From positions 1-24,362 of IMG/VR virus record IMGVR_UViG_3300009001_000093: a stretch of 24,362 nucleotides of DNA; one strand, written 5' to 3'. Both the position numbers and the translations under genes were made by a program. The DNA comes from a virus. How positions within the stretch are numbered: the first letter of the stretch is position 1; each line of letters starts with the position of its first letter. The notes under the pieces are model-generated. The model was given only the letters and a program-made list of their open reading frames with translations. It was not told where the DNA came from and searched no databases. Below, piece after piece: positions 12,623-20,810 of this stretch.

Positions 12623-13420
12623 TTATGCGTTATCCACCAGAATAATTGTGAAGTCAACAGATATTGTTGCATTTGATGAACCTTGAACTCTCAAGTCAAT
12701 ATCTGTTTTCTCTGTGAATTTTAGGGGAACAGGAAAATCAATTGATTGATTACTTTGGTTCAGTGAAATTGTAGATACAACTCTGAATGCACCACCGAAA
12801 GGTCTTTGATATAAGAACAAGTCTGTTGATTGGTTTTTACTTGCAGATGCATTGATGTTAGTCATGTATCCAGTTTTACCAGCAGGGATAGTATAGAAAC
12901 ATTGCAATGTCTGTCCAAAGTCAGCACCAATCTCTGTTACAACAACACCACCAATAGATGCCTGAATCTTACCCACATTTGTTTCAGTCTGCATAAATGC
13001 ACGATTTACTTTTGTGAATGATGTAGAACCAGTTACAGGTGTTGTTCCAGTAAGGGTGAATGTCTCTTCTACAAACTCATAGTTTGCATCAAGTCCTTGA
13101 ATGGTAACATCAGTCACATCAGAACCACTTGTAGAAACCACAGATAGTGTTCCAGCTCCATGACCCCAATTGTATAGTGCAGTAGCAGATGTATCTGCGG
13201 CTGTCCATACAGTTGAGAATGTTGATAGTGCAGTTCCAAAAACTGCACCATATTTGTGTACACCAGTATAACCAGCAAGTCCACCAGCCGCAATAATCAC
13301 ATTAGACGCAGCGCCAAATGTATTGATGATGTTACCATCTTCATCCGCAATGTTTACTACTTCAAAAATAGTTTTATTGTGTTCAAGATATTCTTGACGG
13401 TCTATTCTCCATTGTGACAT
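12623..13420 (-). CDS. Virion structural protein, beta-rich
   Basis: A 265-residue protein beginning MSQWRIDRQEYLEHNKTIFEV and then almost entirely Ser/Thr/Gly-rich beta strands (for example LSVVSTSGSDVTDVTIQGLD, IPAGKTGYMTNINASAS, FRVVSTISLNQSNQSIDFPV). The start and composition resemble structural proteins of marine T4-like phages, and the jelly-roll-like second half (about residues 170-265) suits a decoration or whisker-like protein. No enzyme motif is present. It is tightly packed between a membrane-protein gene and the modular head protein. Confidence 0.75.
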   Translation of the reverse strand: MSQWRIDRQEYLEHNKTIFEVVNIADEDGNIINTFGAASNVIIAAGGLAGYTGVHKYGAVFGTALSTFSTVWTAADTSATALYNWGHGAGTLSVVSTSGSDVTDVTIQGLDANYEFVEETFTLTGTTPVTGSTSFTKVNRAFMQTETNVGKIQASIGGVVVTEIGADFGQTLQCFYTIPAGKTGYMTNINASASKNQSTDLFLYQRPFGGAFRVVSTISLNQSNQSIDFPVPLKFTEKTDIDLRVQGSSNATISVDFTIILVDNA

Positions 13421-13421
13421 T

Positions 13422-13700
13422 TTATTCTTCTTCTCTCGCAGCTTTGCTATAAGATATCAATAATCGATTCATTAATCTGTTAAGTTCTTCAACGTCTTTT
13501 TTGTTTTGGTGCATCATGCCTTTGATAGCAATAACATCGTTTTGTATCACTGCTATGTCAGTTGCGTTATCAGCAACTTGACTAATCGTAACTGTATTTC
13601 TTTCAACTTTAGTATCCGTTTCGGACGCCCACCAAACAGCTACACCTAACTGGGTTGATAGAAAAACTCCTAAAGTTACAGCTGAACCACTCCAATCCAT
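13422..13700 (-). CDS. Small membrane-anchored coiled-coil protein
   Basis: A 92-residue protein with a moderately hydrophobic N-terminal segment (about residues 5-25, AVTLGVFLSTQLGVAVWW) and a following coiled coil (TISQVADNATDIAVIQNDVIAI, KDVEELNRLMNRLL). The topology resembles the two holin-like proteins at 1679-1948 and 2348-2638. ATG 13700 has GAGGAA upstream. Function is unknown; a third holin-like or membrane-associated phage protein is the best reading. Confidence 0.68.
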   Translation of the reverse strand: MDWSGSAVTLGVFLSTQLGVAVWWASETDTKVERNTVTISQVADNATDIAVIQNDVIAIKGMMHQNKKDVEELNRLMNRLLISYSKAAREEE

Positions 13701-13718
13701 TTTTTGTTCCTCAAGAAA

Positions 13719-14975
13719 TTAACCCTTGACCCAGTTTTTATCTACAGTAAAATTATTTGTACTAAACTCTAACCTATCCACCAGTTTCGTTGCTTTACCG
13801 ACATGATCGATTGCCACAAAACCTTCTGGAGCTGTTACTTTGTATCCGTTGGGTGTTCTTATAAATGTGCCTATGTTCTCTGCCCTTTCTAACTTTTTGA
13901 TGATTAGAGTTTTAGCAGTTTGTAAAGTTATGTAAGTTGCGATAACATAATACAAATCTTTTTTATATTTATTATATTCGGAAAGTCCATCCTTCTTTAT
14001 TTGTTCCCACTTTTTCTTTCCTGCGGCCGATTTGACACTTTTTATCTTCTTATTCAGGCGTTCCTCATAGTATTTGCCAAAAAATTCTAACACCTTTTTT
14101 GTGTTTTCTATCTTTTGACCACCACGAATATAAGAGTTTAGAAATATTTTCATCGTTCCGCCGGGTGTCCATTCGTTTTTTGCTTTAACATCTTTCTCGA
14201 TAACACGAAGATAATTAGATGCCTTTTTCAAAGAACCTGATGCCATGTTCAATACTTTTTGAAACTGTTTAGCCTCAGCAGAAGTAAACTTAACATTGCC
14301 CGATGTGTCTTTAAAGGCTGCATCAATAGACCAGACGTTTCGTGACTTGGCTAACGATTTAGCATTAGCCCCAAACTTAGCCTTCATACTGTCCATTGTC
14401 TTGCCACTGTATGTCGTATGCCAAACTACACCAATCTTTGCTGCTTGAATAGTATTAGCGAGTTCAGATACTAATGGCACTGCATATGTAATTGTGTTTG
14501 GTGTAAAGATAACGGAAGCATCACCACCAACCTCTGTTGTCTTTAGATCGTCCTGTGTGTAGAGTAGATCGCCCTGCCAAACACCTGGTATTTTAAGTTT
14601 CTTAAAATGATCTAATGCAACGTGAAGTTTTGGTCCAGGACCACCAGGATGATTCTTATCAATGTCTGCATGAGTATAATTAATTAATGGTCCAACTCGA
14701 CCACCTTCTTCTTTTGGTACATTGAAAATTGCCTTTGTGCCAACAAAGAACTTTCCATTCTCAGGATTAGTTCCTGCAAAGATAGCGGGTGCACCATCCC
14801 ACTTCACAGTTACATTCATTTTTCTTTTACTGTAACCTTGAAGCATATCACTTAATGATATAAGAAATGATATGGCGGTCTTGCCACCAGACACACCATT
14901 ATTAATAATCTCATCTTCTAGATGTTCTAGGTGAGTGTTCTTATCTTCTGTTAGAAATTGATTAAAGTTATTCAT
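13719..14975 (-). CDS. Nucleotidyltransferase/ligase-like protein (DUF6267-like) with capsid-targeting-like N-terminus
   Basis: A 418-residue protein. The motif VKWDGAPAIFAG (KWDG at residues 58-61) matches motif I (KxDG) of covalent nucleotidyltransferases, where the Lys takes AMP or GMP. GVWQGDLLYT (about 131-140) fits motif III, and APEGFV (382-387) with KATKLVDRLEFS (394-405) fits motifs IV and V of RNA/DNA ligases. About 240 mostly helical residues separate motifs III and IV, unlike compact ligases. The first residues MNNFNQFLTEDK resemble the T4 capsid targeting sequence with a gp21-type LxE cleavage site. I recall a related phage family called DUF6267. ATG 14975 has no clear ribosome binding site. 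Activity, substrate and head packaging are inferences. Confidence 0.75.
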   Translation of the reverse strand: MNNFNQFLTEDKNTHLEHLEDEIINNGVSGGKTAISFLISLSDMLQGYSKRKMNVTVKWDGAPAIFAGTNPENGKFFVGTKAIFNVPKEEGGRVGPLINYTHADIDKNHPGGPGPKLHVALDHFKKLKIPGVWQGDLLYTQDDLKTTEVGGDASVIFTPNTITYAVPLVSELANTIQAAKIGVVWHTTYSGKTMDSMKAKFGANAKSLAKSRNVWSIDAAFKDTSGNVKFTSAEAKQFQKVLNMASGSLKKASNYLRVIEKDVKAKNEWTPGGTMKIFLNSYIRGGQKIENTKKVLEFFGKYYEERLNKKIKSVKSAAGKKKWEQIKKDGLSEYNKYKKDLYYVIATYITLQTAKTLIIKKLERAENIGTFIRTPNGYKVTAPEGFVAIDHVGKATKLVDRLEFSTNNFTVDKNWVKG

Positions 14976-14981
14976 ATATTT

Positions 14982-16496
14982 TTAAGAAAGTTTTATAAAC
15001 GGAGCACTAAATTTAGAATTGGATAAAGCTAATAATACTTCTTCTCGTACAAATTCCTTTTGTTTTCCTTTTATGTTATATAAAATTTGCAGTCCATAGT
15101 ATTTAGAATACCTCCAGCTGGCACCATCACGGCCCTCTAGATTGGTAGCTTGTCTTTTAAAATCATCTTTTGATATTTTTGATCCTGATTCTAAACTAGA
15201 ATACCAAGTATACATATCATCTAACATACCCTGATGTTGTTCTGGATTTAAAGCCATTTGTTTTACTTCGGAAGTAGGAGTTGATGTTTTAATTTTTAAA
15301 TCGGATAAAATTCCGTCTAAAGGACCTTGAGATAGTTTTCCCAAATTGGCATTTGTTCCTTTTATTTCACTTTGCCAACTAGAAACTCCATCGGTACTAA
15401 AGGTTCTAAATTGTTGTTTAAATCTTACACCATTCATTTCAAAAAGTAAATAAACATCTTTACCAGACCAAATATCTTTTGAAGCAGATTTAATTTCATA
15501 ACCTTTATAATTAACATCTCTCTTCTTTTCTCCCATATTAAATAAATCTAAATGGGCATTTTTTACAGATTTCTTCAAAGACATTCCAACAATCAAAGAA
15601 TCATTTATTTTTCCTAAAAGATACTGATTCAATTCTTCTAGTGAATTTATTTTGTTTAGATCGTTAGATAACTGAGCTGAAGTTACAGAAGAATCAAAAG
15701 CCCAGATATCAGCCGGAGACCATTTATTTTCGTTAGAAAAAGGAACCTTTAATTTTTTATTCAGTTCTTTATACTTTTTATAGATAAGATTTACCATACT
15801 AGATCCTCTATGAAAAATATATTTTTTATTAGGTTTAAGATATCTTTTGAATGTAGAATCCTTTGTCCATAAATTAGCTAAGGTCGTAGAAGATTGCACC
15901 CAATCTATTCCCATTTTATTTAAAACATTATCATCACTATCGGTAATATCAAAACTATTACTAAATTTTTTAATATTAGACCTTACATAATTGTCATTTA
16001 TAGGTTTGTGTCTATTGTGTTGTACTGCTGCCAAATAAACACACTGAGCAGATTCTCCTAAATCTGTTGCTGCAGCACCTGCACCCGATCCTCCTGTAGA
16101 ACCAAATTCAGGAGTTTTTTGTAGTAAAATATCTGGAATAAAAACCTCTTGTCGAGACTGGCCCAATACTCCATTATATCCTAAAGAACCTGTCCATCTC
16201 ATTAATTCCGATTTAAAATTATCTTGTTTAGCTACAGTGTTTAAATTACTTTTATAAAATTGTTTTGATGCTGAAGAATTCCAATCTTTTCCATTCCAAA
16301 AAACAATAGATTTTATTTTAAATTTTTTATTCCAATCAGAAGATTTATATCCAAATTGTTCTAATTCGGCAACCCAAGATTTTGCTTGATTAGGAGGAAC
16401 CATTGCAAAGAATTCATCATTTAAAAACTTATTCATCAAAATACCAATACGTTCTGGTTTGCGTTGCAATTCTTCTTTTAACTTTAACGCGGCCAT
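14982..16496 (-). CDS. AT-rich gene for a large protein with nuclease-like D...SLK signature
   Basis: A 504-residue protein of no family I can name. Its middle has KWSPADIWAF (residues 258-267), then IVGMSLKKSVKNAHLDLFN (302-320), the spacing of an Asp followed by (S/E)xK as in variant PD-(D/E)xK nuclease folds. A preceding helix with Glu148 (LGESAQCVYLAAVQH) could give the extra acid. Other parts are mixed: an N-terminal helical domain (1-105) and a C-terminal basic domain. Base composition is far more AT-rich than its neighbours: sampled 60-base lines at 15421, 15961 and 16261 have 23-25% G+C, against 43-50% in lines at 14521 and 17221. That suggests recent acquisition. ATG 16496 has only a weak ribosome binding site. 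Confidence 0.72.
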   Translation of the reverse strand: MAALKLKEELQRKPERIGILMNKFLNDEFFAMVPPNQAKSWVAELEQFGYKSSDWNKKFKIKSIVFWNGKDWNSSASKQFYKSNLNTVAKQDNFKSELMRWTGSLGYNGVLGQSRQEVFIPDILLQKTPEFGSTGGSGAGAAATDLGESAQCVYLAAVQHNRHKPINDNYVRSNIKKFSNSFDITDSDDNVLNKMGIDWVQSSTTLANLWTKDSTFKRYLKPNKKYIFHRGSSMVNLIYKKYKELNKKLKVPFSNENKWSPADIWAFDSSVTSAQLSNDLNKINSLEELNQYLLGKINDSLIVGMSLKKSVKNAHLDLFNMGEKKRDVNYKGYEIKSASKDIWSGKDVYLLFEMNGVRFKQQFRTFSTDGVSSWQSEIKGTNANLGKLSQGPLDGILSDLKIKTSTPTSEVKQMALNPEQHQGMLDDMYTWYSSLESGSKISKDDFKRQATNLEGRDGASWRYSKYYGLQILYNIKGKQKEFVREEVLLALSNSKFSAPFIKLS

Positions 16497-16500
16497 AACT

Positions 16501-17565
16501 TTACCAAGTAGGTGTGTTGTTGAAAGATATCTGAGGTTCTAAATTCAAAAACTGTATTAGTCTTTGCCAGTTATTACCAATGTATGCAATAACCTTCTTC
16601 AACATTTTTTTGATGTATGTTACAAACTTATTATATACTCTTTTGATCTTATCAAGAACTGCCTCTGTAAGTAGATCACCTTCGATGGTGTCAAGTTCTT
16701 CTTGCATATTCTTTAGGCCAAGACCGACTGCACTGTAGATAGAATAGAATCCAGTTTTCTTTGTGATTCTCGTATTGGGATCTACTTTCTTTTGTGACCC
16801 AGATTTAAATCTTGCTTCAGGAACAACTCGACTAGAAATCTTTTTAACATAACCCTTGTCCTTAAAAGCATCATGAACATTTGCCTGATCGCCGGTCCAA
16901 TCCGTAACTAGAAAATACTGTGCGGCACCTACATTAGTTTGACCAAACTTCTGTACACCGGTCATTGCTTCAAATGTAAAGTGGTAGGCAAACTCTTTAT
17001 TCTTTGAGAAAATTGATCTAAGGTCTTTCTTAAATTCTTCGTGAATCTTGTTTGTTTTATTAATCAATTCTGATTTCTGGTTCTTGACTAACTCTCTAGC
17101 GTTACCCTTAACATTAGGCACGGTCGTTGACATCATAGAATTAAATTGACTTTCTAATTTCTTGATGGCGCCGTCAATAGGTATATTACCAGAACTACAA
17201 GCAGCATAGAATGTAGCAGTTGCTTCTGACTTACCACCACTCATCAACTGAGCACCACTACCAGTCTTTAGAGATATTCTTCTAGTACCAATAAGAAAAT
17301 CAGTCTTAGGTGTTTTGGTTGCACCTGGTGCTTTACCGCCAGGAAAATATGATGCCCAATCGGGTGTAACATCGTAGGCATTTTTGGGCATTGCACCCTT
17401 GCCTGTAAGATTTAAATTTTTAACAATTTTTTCTCCGGCATCAGGAGAAATCTTTTTATCTTTAGCCGTGTATGAAGGTCCACCGGCCGCTGAAACAATA
17501 ACTCGTTCCATTTCAAAGGCAGCAGAAGTTGCAGCCTCTGTCAAGTGCTGTTTAAAAGTTTTCAT
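16501..17565 (-). CDS. Capsid-targeted-like protein with nuclease-like TD...ISLK signature
   Basis: A 354-residue protein. It begins MKTFKQHLTEAATSAAFEME, strikingly like the T4 capsid targeting peptide with a possible gp21 site after LTE. Residues 88-108 read TDFLIGTRRISLKTGSGAQLM: Asp89 followed by S-L-K at 98-100, the layout of a PD-(D/E)xK-like active site, with Glu19 as a possible extra acid. The C-terminal 60 residues contain a second LLTEA and amphipathic basic helices (KIKRVYNKFVTYIKKMLKK). No Shine-Dalgarno sequence precedes ATG 17565; an AATAAATA octamer ends 5 bases before it. A packaged nuclease or DNA-binding protein is my inference, and the homologous family's function is not known to me. 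Confidence 0.75.
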   Translation of the reverse strand: MKTFKQHLTEAATSAAFEMERVIVSAAGGPSYTAKDKKISPDAGEKIVKNLNLTGKGAMPKNAYDVTPDWASYFPGGKAPGATKTPKTDFLIGTRRISLKTGSGAQLMSGGKSEATATFYAACSSGNIPIDGAIKKLESQFNSMMSTTVPNVKGNARELVKNQKSELINKTNKIHEEFKKDLRSIFSKNKEFAYHFTFEAMTGVQKFGQTNVGAAQYFLVTDWTGDQANVHDAFKDKGYVKKISSRVVPEARFKSGSQKKVDPNTRITKKTGFYSIYSAVGLGLKNMQEELDTIEGDLLTEAVLDKIKRVYNKFVTYIKKMLKKVIAYIGNNWQRLIQFLNLEPQISFNNTPTW

Positions 17566-17570
17566 AAGGC

Positions 17571-17578
17571 TATTTATT
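17571..17578 (-). promoter_or_regulatory. Candidate late promoter (AATAAATA) giving a leaderless message
   Basis: Minus-strand AATAAATAG lies between the gp41 stop and ATG 17565, leaving only GCCTT between octamer and start codon. The spacing is identical to the perfect octamer before GTG 2851. It marks the switch from replication to virion genes, where a late promoter would be expected. Confidence 0.5.
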
Positions 17579-18959
17579 AAACTTTGAAGTCAGCAAATCG
17601 ATCTATTAGCTCTTCTCCTTGTCCATTATCAACCATATCTTCTTGTGCAGTTTGATTGACATCATAAAGTTTCATCTTTGCCCTATCTACTCCAATAATA
17701 AACTTTTTGTTTGCAGTTGGATCAGCATATCTGTTTTTCAATTGTTTAATCAAAATCTGATTGAGTTCTTCAAGTTCTTCAGTCTGTATCAATGCAAACA
17801 TAAAGTCAGCAGTAGCAGGTAAACCAAAAGATTCCGATGTATCTTCTAGACCAATGTCTGTCGATACAAACCCTGTTCTGGTTGTTTGTGTTGCAGAAAC
17901 AATCGGCAAATCAAACTCTACAGCAAGACCTCTAAGTTCTTCAGCAATACCCTTAATATAAGTATAAGAGTTTACATTAGCACCAGCTTTAAATCTACTC
18001 GAAGCACATATGTTGATATAATCTACAAATACAATATCTGGTTTAAAATCTTTCTTCAACATCAGTTCATTAAGAAGTGATCTAAAATGACCACAATGTG
18101 CTGATGCTGTTGGATATTCTTTAACTATAAGTTTGCCTTGTGTTTTCTTTTGAAGTTTAGCAAACTTACTCTCATACATATGTTTGGGCAAATCGTGTAG
18201 ATCGTCCATTGTCACATTCATCAAGTTTGCATCTACACGTTCAGCAATTCTTTCTTCAGCCATTTCTAATGTGATGTATAATGCGTTTTTACCTTGCATC
18301 ATAACAGATGCGGCCATGTGACACATAAACAACGATTTACCAACACCTGTGCCGGCGATGGCAATATTCAATGTCTTGTTTGGTAAACCACCTTTGGTAA
18401 TTCTATTGAAGAAATCTAGATCAAAGGATATTTTAGATTCGGAACGATTGTAATATTCAAATCGATCTTCGAATTGTTCCATGTAGTCATGGCCAACGTG
18501 TTTATCAAACGATACAGAAAGTGCATCTGACAATAAACTTGGCAGAACATCGGGTGTTTGATCTCTGTCTTTACCTTCAATGATGTGAATGCTGTTGAGT
18601 ACAGCATTGTAGATAGCTTTATCTTTACACCACTGTTCAGTTTCATTAGTTAACCATTCAAAACCAACATCTTCGATTGGTAACCCTTCTAACCACTCTA
18701 ATGAAACACGATATTGTTCATCGTTTAGTGATGTTTTTTTTACTTCTATAGCAAGTGCAGCAGGTGTTACTGTACTCTTGTATTCTTCGGCATAACGCCA
18801 AATAGATTTGAATATTACCTTTTCAATAGCATCCTGAAAATACTCTTCTTTTATAAACGGAATAACTTTTCTTGCAAATTCTTCATTATGAATCAGATTG
18901 CTCAGTATAGTCCTTTCTATCCTCGGTGTCATCGCTTGTGCCAATTTGGATTTGGTCAT
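17577..18959 (-). CDS. 41: Replicative DNA helicase, DnaB family (T4 gp41)
   Basis: A 460-residue helicase that unwinds DNA 5' to 3' at the fork and works with primase. The N-terminal domain aligns with T4 gp41 (TILSNLIHNEEFARKVIPFI, EEYFQD). The RecA-like domain has Walker A GTGVGKS at 203-209, the following strand with LEMAEE at about 231-236, Walker B VFVDYIN near 310-315, and SATQTTR as the H4-type sensor loop. The C-terminus is acidic and may bind partners. ATG 18959 is favoured by AAGGA about 8 bases upstream, although it overlaps the preceding gene by 74 bases. Met10 (18932) would align better with the short start of T4 gp41 but has no visible ribosome binding site. Confidence 0.95.
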   Translation of the reverse strand: MTKSKLAQAMTPRIERTILSNLIHNEEFARKVIPFIKEEYFQDAIEKVIFKSIWRYAEEYKSTVTPAALAIEVKKTSLNDEQYRVSLEWLEGLPIEDVGFEWLTNETEQWCKDKAIYNAVLNSIHIIEGKDRDQTPDVLPSLLSDALSVSFDKHVGHDYMEQFEDRFEYYNRSESKISFDLDFFNRITKGGLPNKTLNIAIAGTGVGKSLFMCHMAASVMMQGKNALYITLEMAEERIAERVDANLMNVTMDDLHDLPKHMYESKFAKLQKKTQGKLIVKEYPTASAHCGHFRSLLNELMLKKDFKPDIVFVDYINICASSRFKAGANVNSYTYIKGIAEELRGLAVEFDLPIVSATQTTRTGFVSTDIGLEDTSESFGLPATADFMFALIQTEELEELNQILIKQLKNRYADPTANKKFIIGVDRAKMKLYDVNQTAQEDMVDNGQGEELIDRFADFKV

Positions 18960-19245
18960 GTTCTAATCCTTCATCTAAAACAGTCATCAAAATATCTCCG
19001 ACTGTCTTATTAAATCTATCTAACGAATCTTCATTCACTAGTCCATTTTTATTATACAATATTTCATACTCAAAAGTCAATGGTATTACCTCAACTTCTT
19101 CTAAGTCTAATCTATTGCCTTCTGGGTCGTGTATTGGCAGTTTTACATTTCTGTAGTTCCAAACAACACCTTCAAACTCGCCTGCTTGTAGACGAAAGGC
19201 TTGTTCGTCTGTTTCTTTATGAAAGACGTAATGATAATCATGCAT
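18886..19245 (-). CDS. Unknown protein between UvsX block and gp41
   Basis: A 119-residue protein, beta-rich at first ([38 protein letters not shown]) and then helical and acidic (DRFNKTVGDILMTVLDEGLE). It is not recognised as a named family. In the T4 map gene 40 lies between uvsX and 41, but no similarity is evident by eye. ATG 19245 overlaps the oxygenase gene's end by 8 bases and the 3' end overlaps gp41 by 74 bases, so it belongs to the same transcript. Its conservation beside the replication genes would need a database search to judge. Confidence 0.7.
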   Translation of the reverse strand: MHDYHYVFHKETDEQAFRLQAGEFEGVVWNYRNVKLPIHDPEGNRLDLEEVEVIPLTFEYEILYNKNGLVNEDSLDRFNKTVGDILMTVLDEGLEHDQIQIGTSDDTEDRKDYTEQSDS

Positions 19246-19813
19246 AGTGACAATACGAATGTATAATGTATTTTCTATTCGATACAGGTTTTACACCTGC
19301 ATGATAGTATTGCCAAGTTGGCGGAAACATTAACAATCGTCCTCTTTTTGGTTTTACTTCGTATGGAATATATGTGCCAGGTGTATTAATATTCATAAAC
19401 TTTGTTTCGCCACCTTCTTCGACATCGTTGAGATAGATAAAGAAAGCAAGAAACCTTCGTGCAGACTCATGGTTCATCACATCAACGTGAGGATCAAATC
19501 TGTCATAGTCGTTTGCAAGATATCGTTTCATTCTCACCGCTTCATAGCCATACTTCTCTGGCCACATCTTGTCATAGATGTTACAGTCTAGTTTGTAATG
19601 AACGATGTAATCTTGAAACAAGTCAAGCAAACCTTTCTGAACATCATTCCAACCTTGTGTAAATAAATTTAGTTGTTCAAATGAAATGGCATTACCACTT
19701 TCTTCTTGGTGTATAGTTTCATACATCTCATGTTCATCTTCAAATCTTTTAATAAGTTCTTTACAAGATGTTTTATCTATTACATCATCATATACTTTGA
19801 TGTAATTATCCAT
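19238..19813 (-). CDS. 2-oxoglutarate/Fe(II)-dependent oxygenase (prolyl-4-hydroxylase-like)
   Basis: A 191-residue protein from ATG 19813; a TTG at 19843 is in frame but less likely. The double-stranded beta-helix motifs are clear: His109-x-Asp111 (FDPHVDVM), the family segment [15 protein letters not shown] at 125-139, distal His171 (YYHAGVKP) and the 2-oxoglutarate-binding Arg180 or Lys181 (SNRKYIIH). Such enzymes hydroxylate proteins or other substrates using O2, Fe(II) and 2-oxoglutarate. Members are common in marine T4-like phages, with unknown targets. It sits between UvsX and gp41, one gene from a DNA-glucosyltransferase-like gene, so a nucleic-acid target is conceivable. The family signature is nearer to protein hydroxylases than to TET/JBP enzymes. 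It overlaps the uvsX end by 8 bases. Confidence 0.9.
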   Translation of the reverse strand: MDNYIKVYDDVIDKTSCKELIKRFEDEHEMYETIHQEESGNAISFEQLNLFTQGWNDVQKGLLDLFQDYIVHYKLDCNIYDKMWPEKYGYEAVRMKRYLANDYDRFDPHVDVMNHESARRFLAFFIYLNDVEEGGETKFMNINTPGTYIPYEVKPKRGRLLMFPPTWQYYHAGVKPVSNRKYIIHSYCHYA

Positions 19814-20810
19814 ATGTAAACTTCTCTTTGGCAAACGTATCAAGTTTCTCCATTACTTCTGGTGTAAAGTATTTCTCTGGATCGTTGTTGATAGTTTTAC
19901 CAAACGTCTTTGTGCCGTCAGGTAACTCTATTCTTGTTGATACTGCATTGAACACACCGGCTTCTACAGCAAGTTCTAGAAGCCCATAATACCTATCTAA
20001 ACCCTTCGTGTAAGACAGCCTAACGTCTACCATTTGATTTTCTTTTGTAAGTCTAGACTTATACGTCTTACAATGAACTATGTTGCCTACGACTTCTGTG
20101 CCCTCTTTCTCTTTCTTCTTTGAAAGATACACGATGGTTGATGCAGCATACTTGAGGCCTGAACCACCACCCATTTCTTTCTGTGGGAACATACTACCCA
20201 CAACATCATAGGTGTGGTTAGTCATAATCATAGGTACACCCATCTTACCTAGTTTCAAAGTCAACACTCGAAAGGTTGCCTTTACAATCTGGGCACGAGT
20301 CATATCTTTTGTTTCTTTACCTGCCTCGGTATCTTCAATCTCTTTTGTTGTAGATAACATACCAAGACTATCAAGACATAACAGTAAAGGTTTACCTTCG
20401 CCTGTTTGTTCGTATGCCTCTAACACTTGTAGTGCCTGATAACGAAACTCTTGTACCGTTGTGACTGGCAAAATAGCCATTCGTGCGGAGTCAATATCTC
20501 TTGACTCAATCATGTCCTTTGTAATTGCGGACTCTGATTCAAAGTAGACAACATTCGCATCGGGATCATTGTCTAGAAAAGTTTTACATACACCTAATGC
20601 GAAGAAGGTTTTCCCTGTCGCACTCTCTCCGGCAATTGCCGTAATTTTATTATTAGGCAGACCACCGTGTATAGAACCAGATACCAAAGCATTGAAAATG
20701 TGACTACCAGTGTCCACATAACCCCCAACATCAGCAGCATCAACACCATCAGCAACGATTGAACCATACTTATTACCTGTCTCCCTTATTACGTTCTTCA
20801 AAAAACTCAT
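19806..20810 (-). CDS. uvsX: RecA-like recombinase UvsX
   Basis: A 334-residue recombinase of the T4 UvsX type, which coats single-stranded DNA and drives strand exchange for recombination-dependent replication. Walker A GESATGKT is at residues 61-68, an acidic strand motif YFESESAI follows near 89-96, and Walker [10 protein letters not shown] lies at 142-150. The L2-type region is around MTNHTYDV and [10 protein letters not shown]. The start is ATG 20810 with GGAG 7-8 bases upstream; the TTG at 20813 is not needed. The glycosyltransferase gene ends within this start (TGATG). Length and motifs are ordinary for the family. Confidence 0.96.
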   Translation of the reverse strand: MSFLKNVIRETGNKYGSIVADGVDAADVGGYVDTGSHIFNALVSGSIHGGLPNNKITAIAGESATGKTFFALGVCKTFLDNDPDANVVYFESESAITKDMIESRDIDSARMAILPVTTVQEFRYQALQVLEAYEQTGEGKPLLLCLDSLGMLSTTKEIEDTEAGKETKDMTRAQIVKATFRVLTLKLGKMGVPMIMTNHTYDVVGSMFPQKEMGGGSGLKYAASTIVYLSKKKEKEGTEVVGNIVHCKTYKSRLTKENQMVDVRLSYTKGLDRYYGLLELAVEAGVFNAVSTRIELPDGTKTFGKTINNDPEKYFTPEVMEKLDTFAKEKFTYG

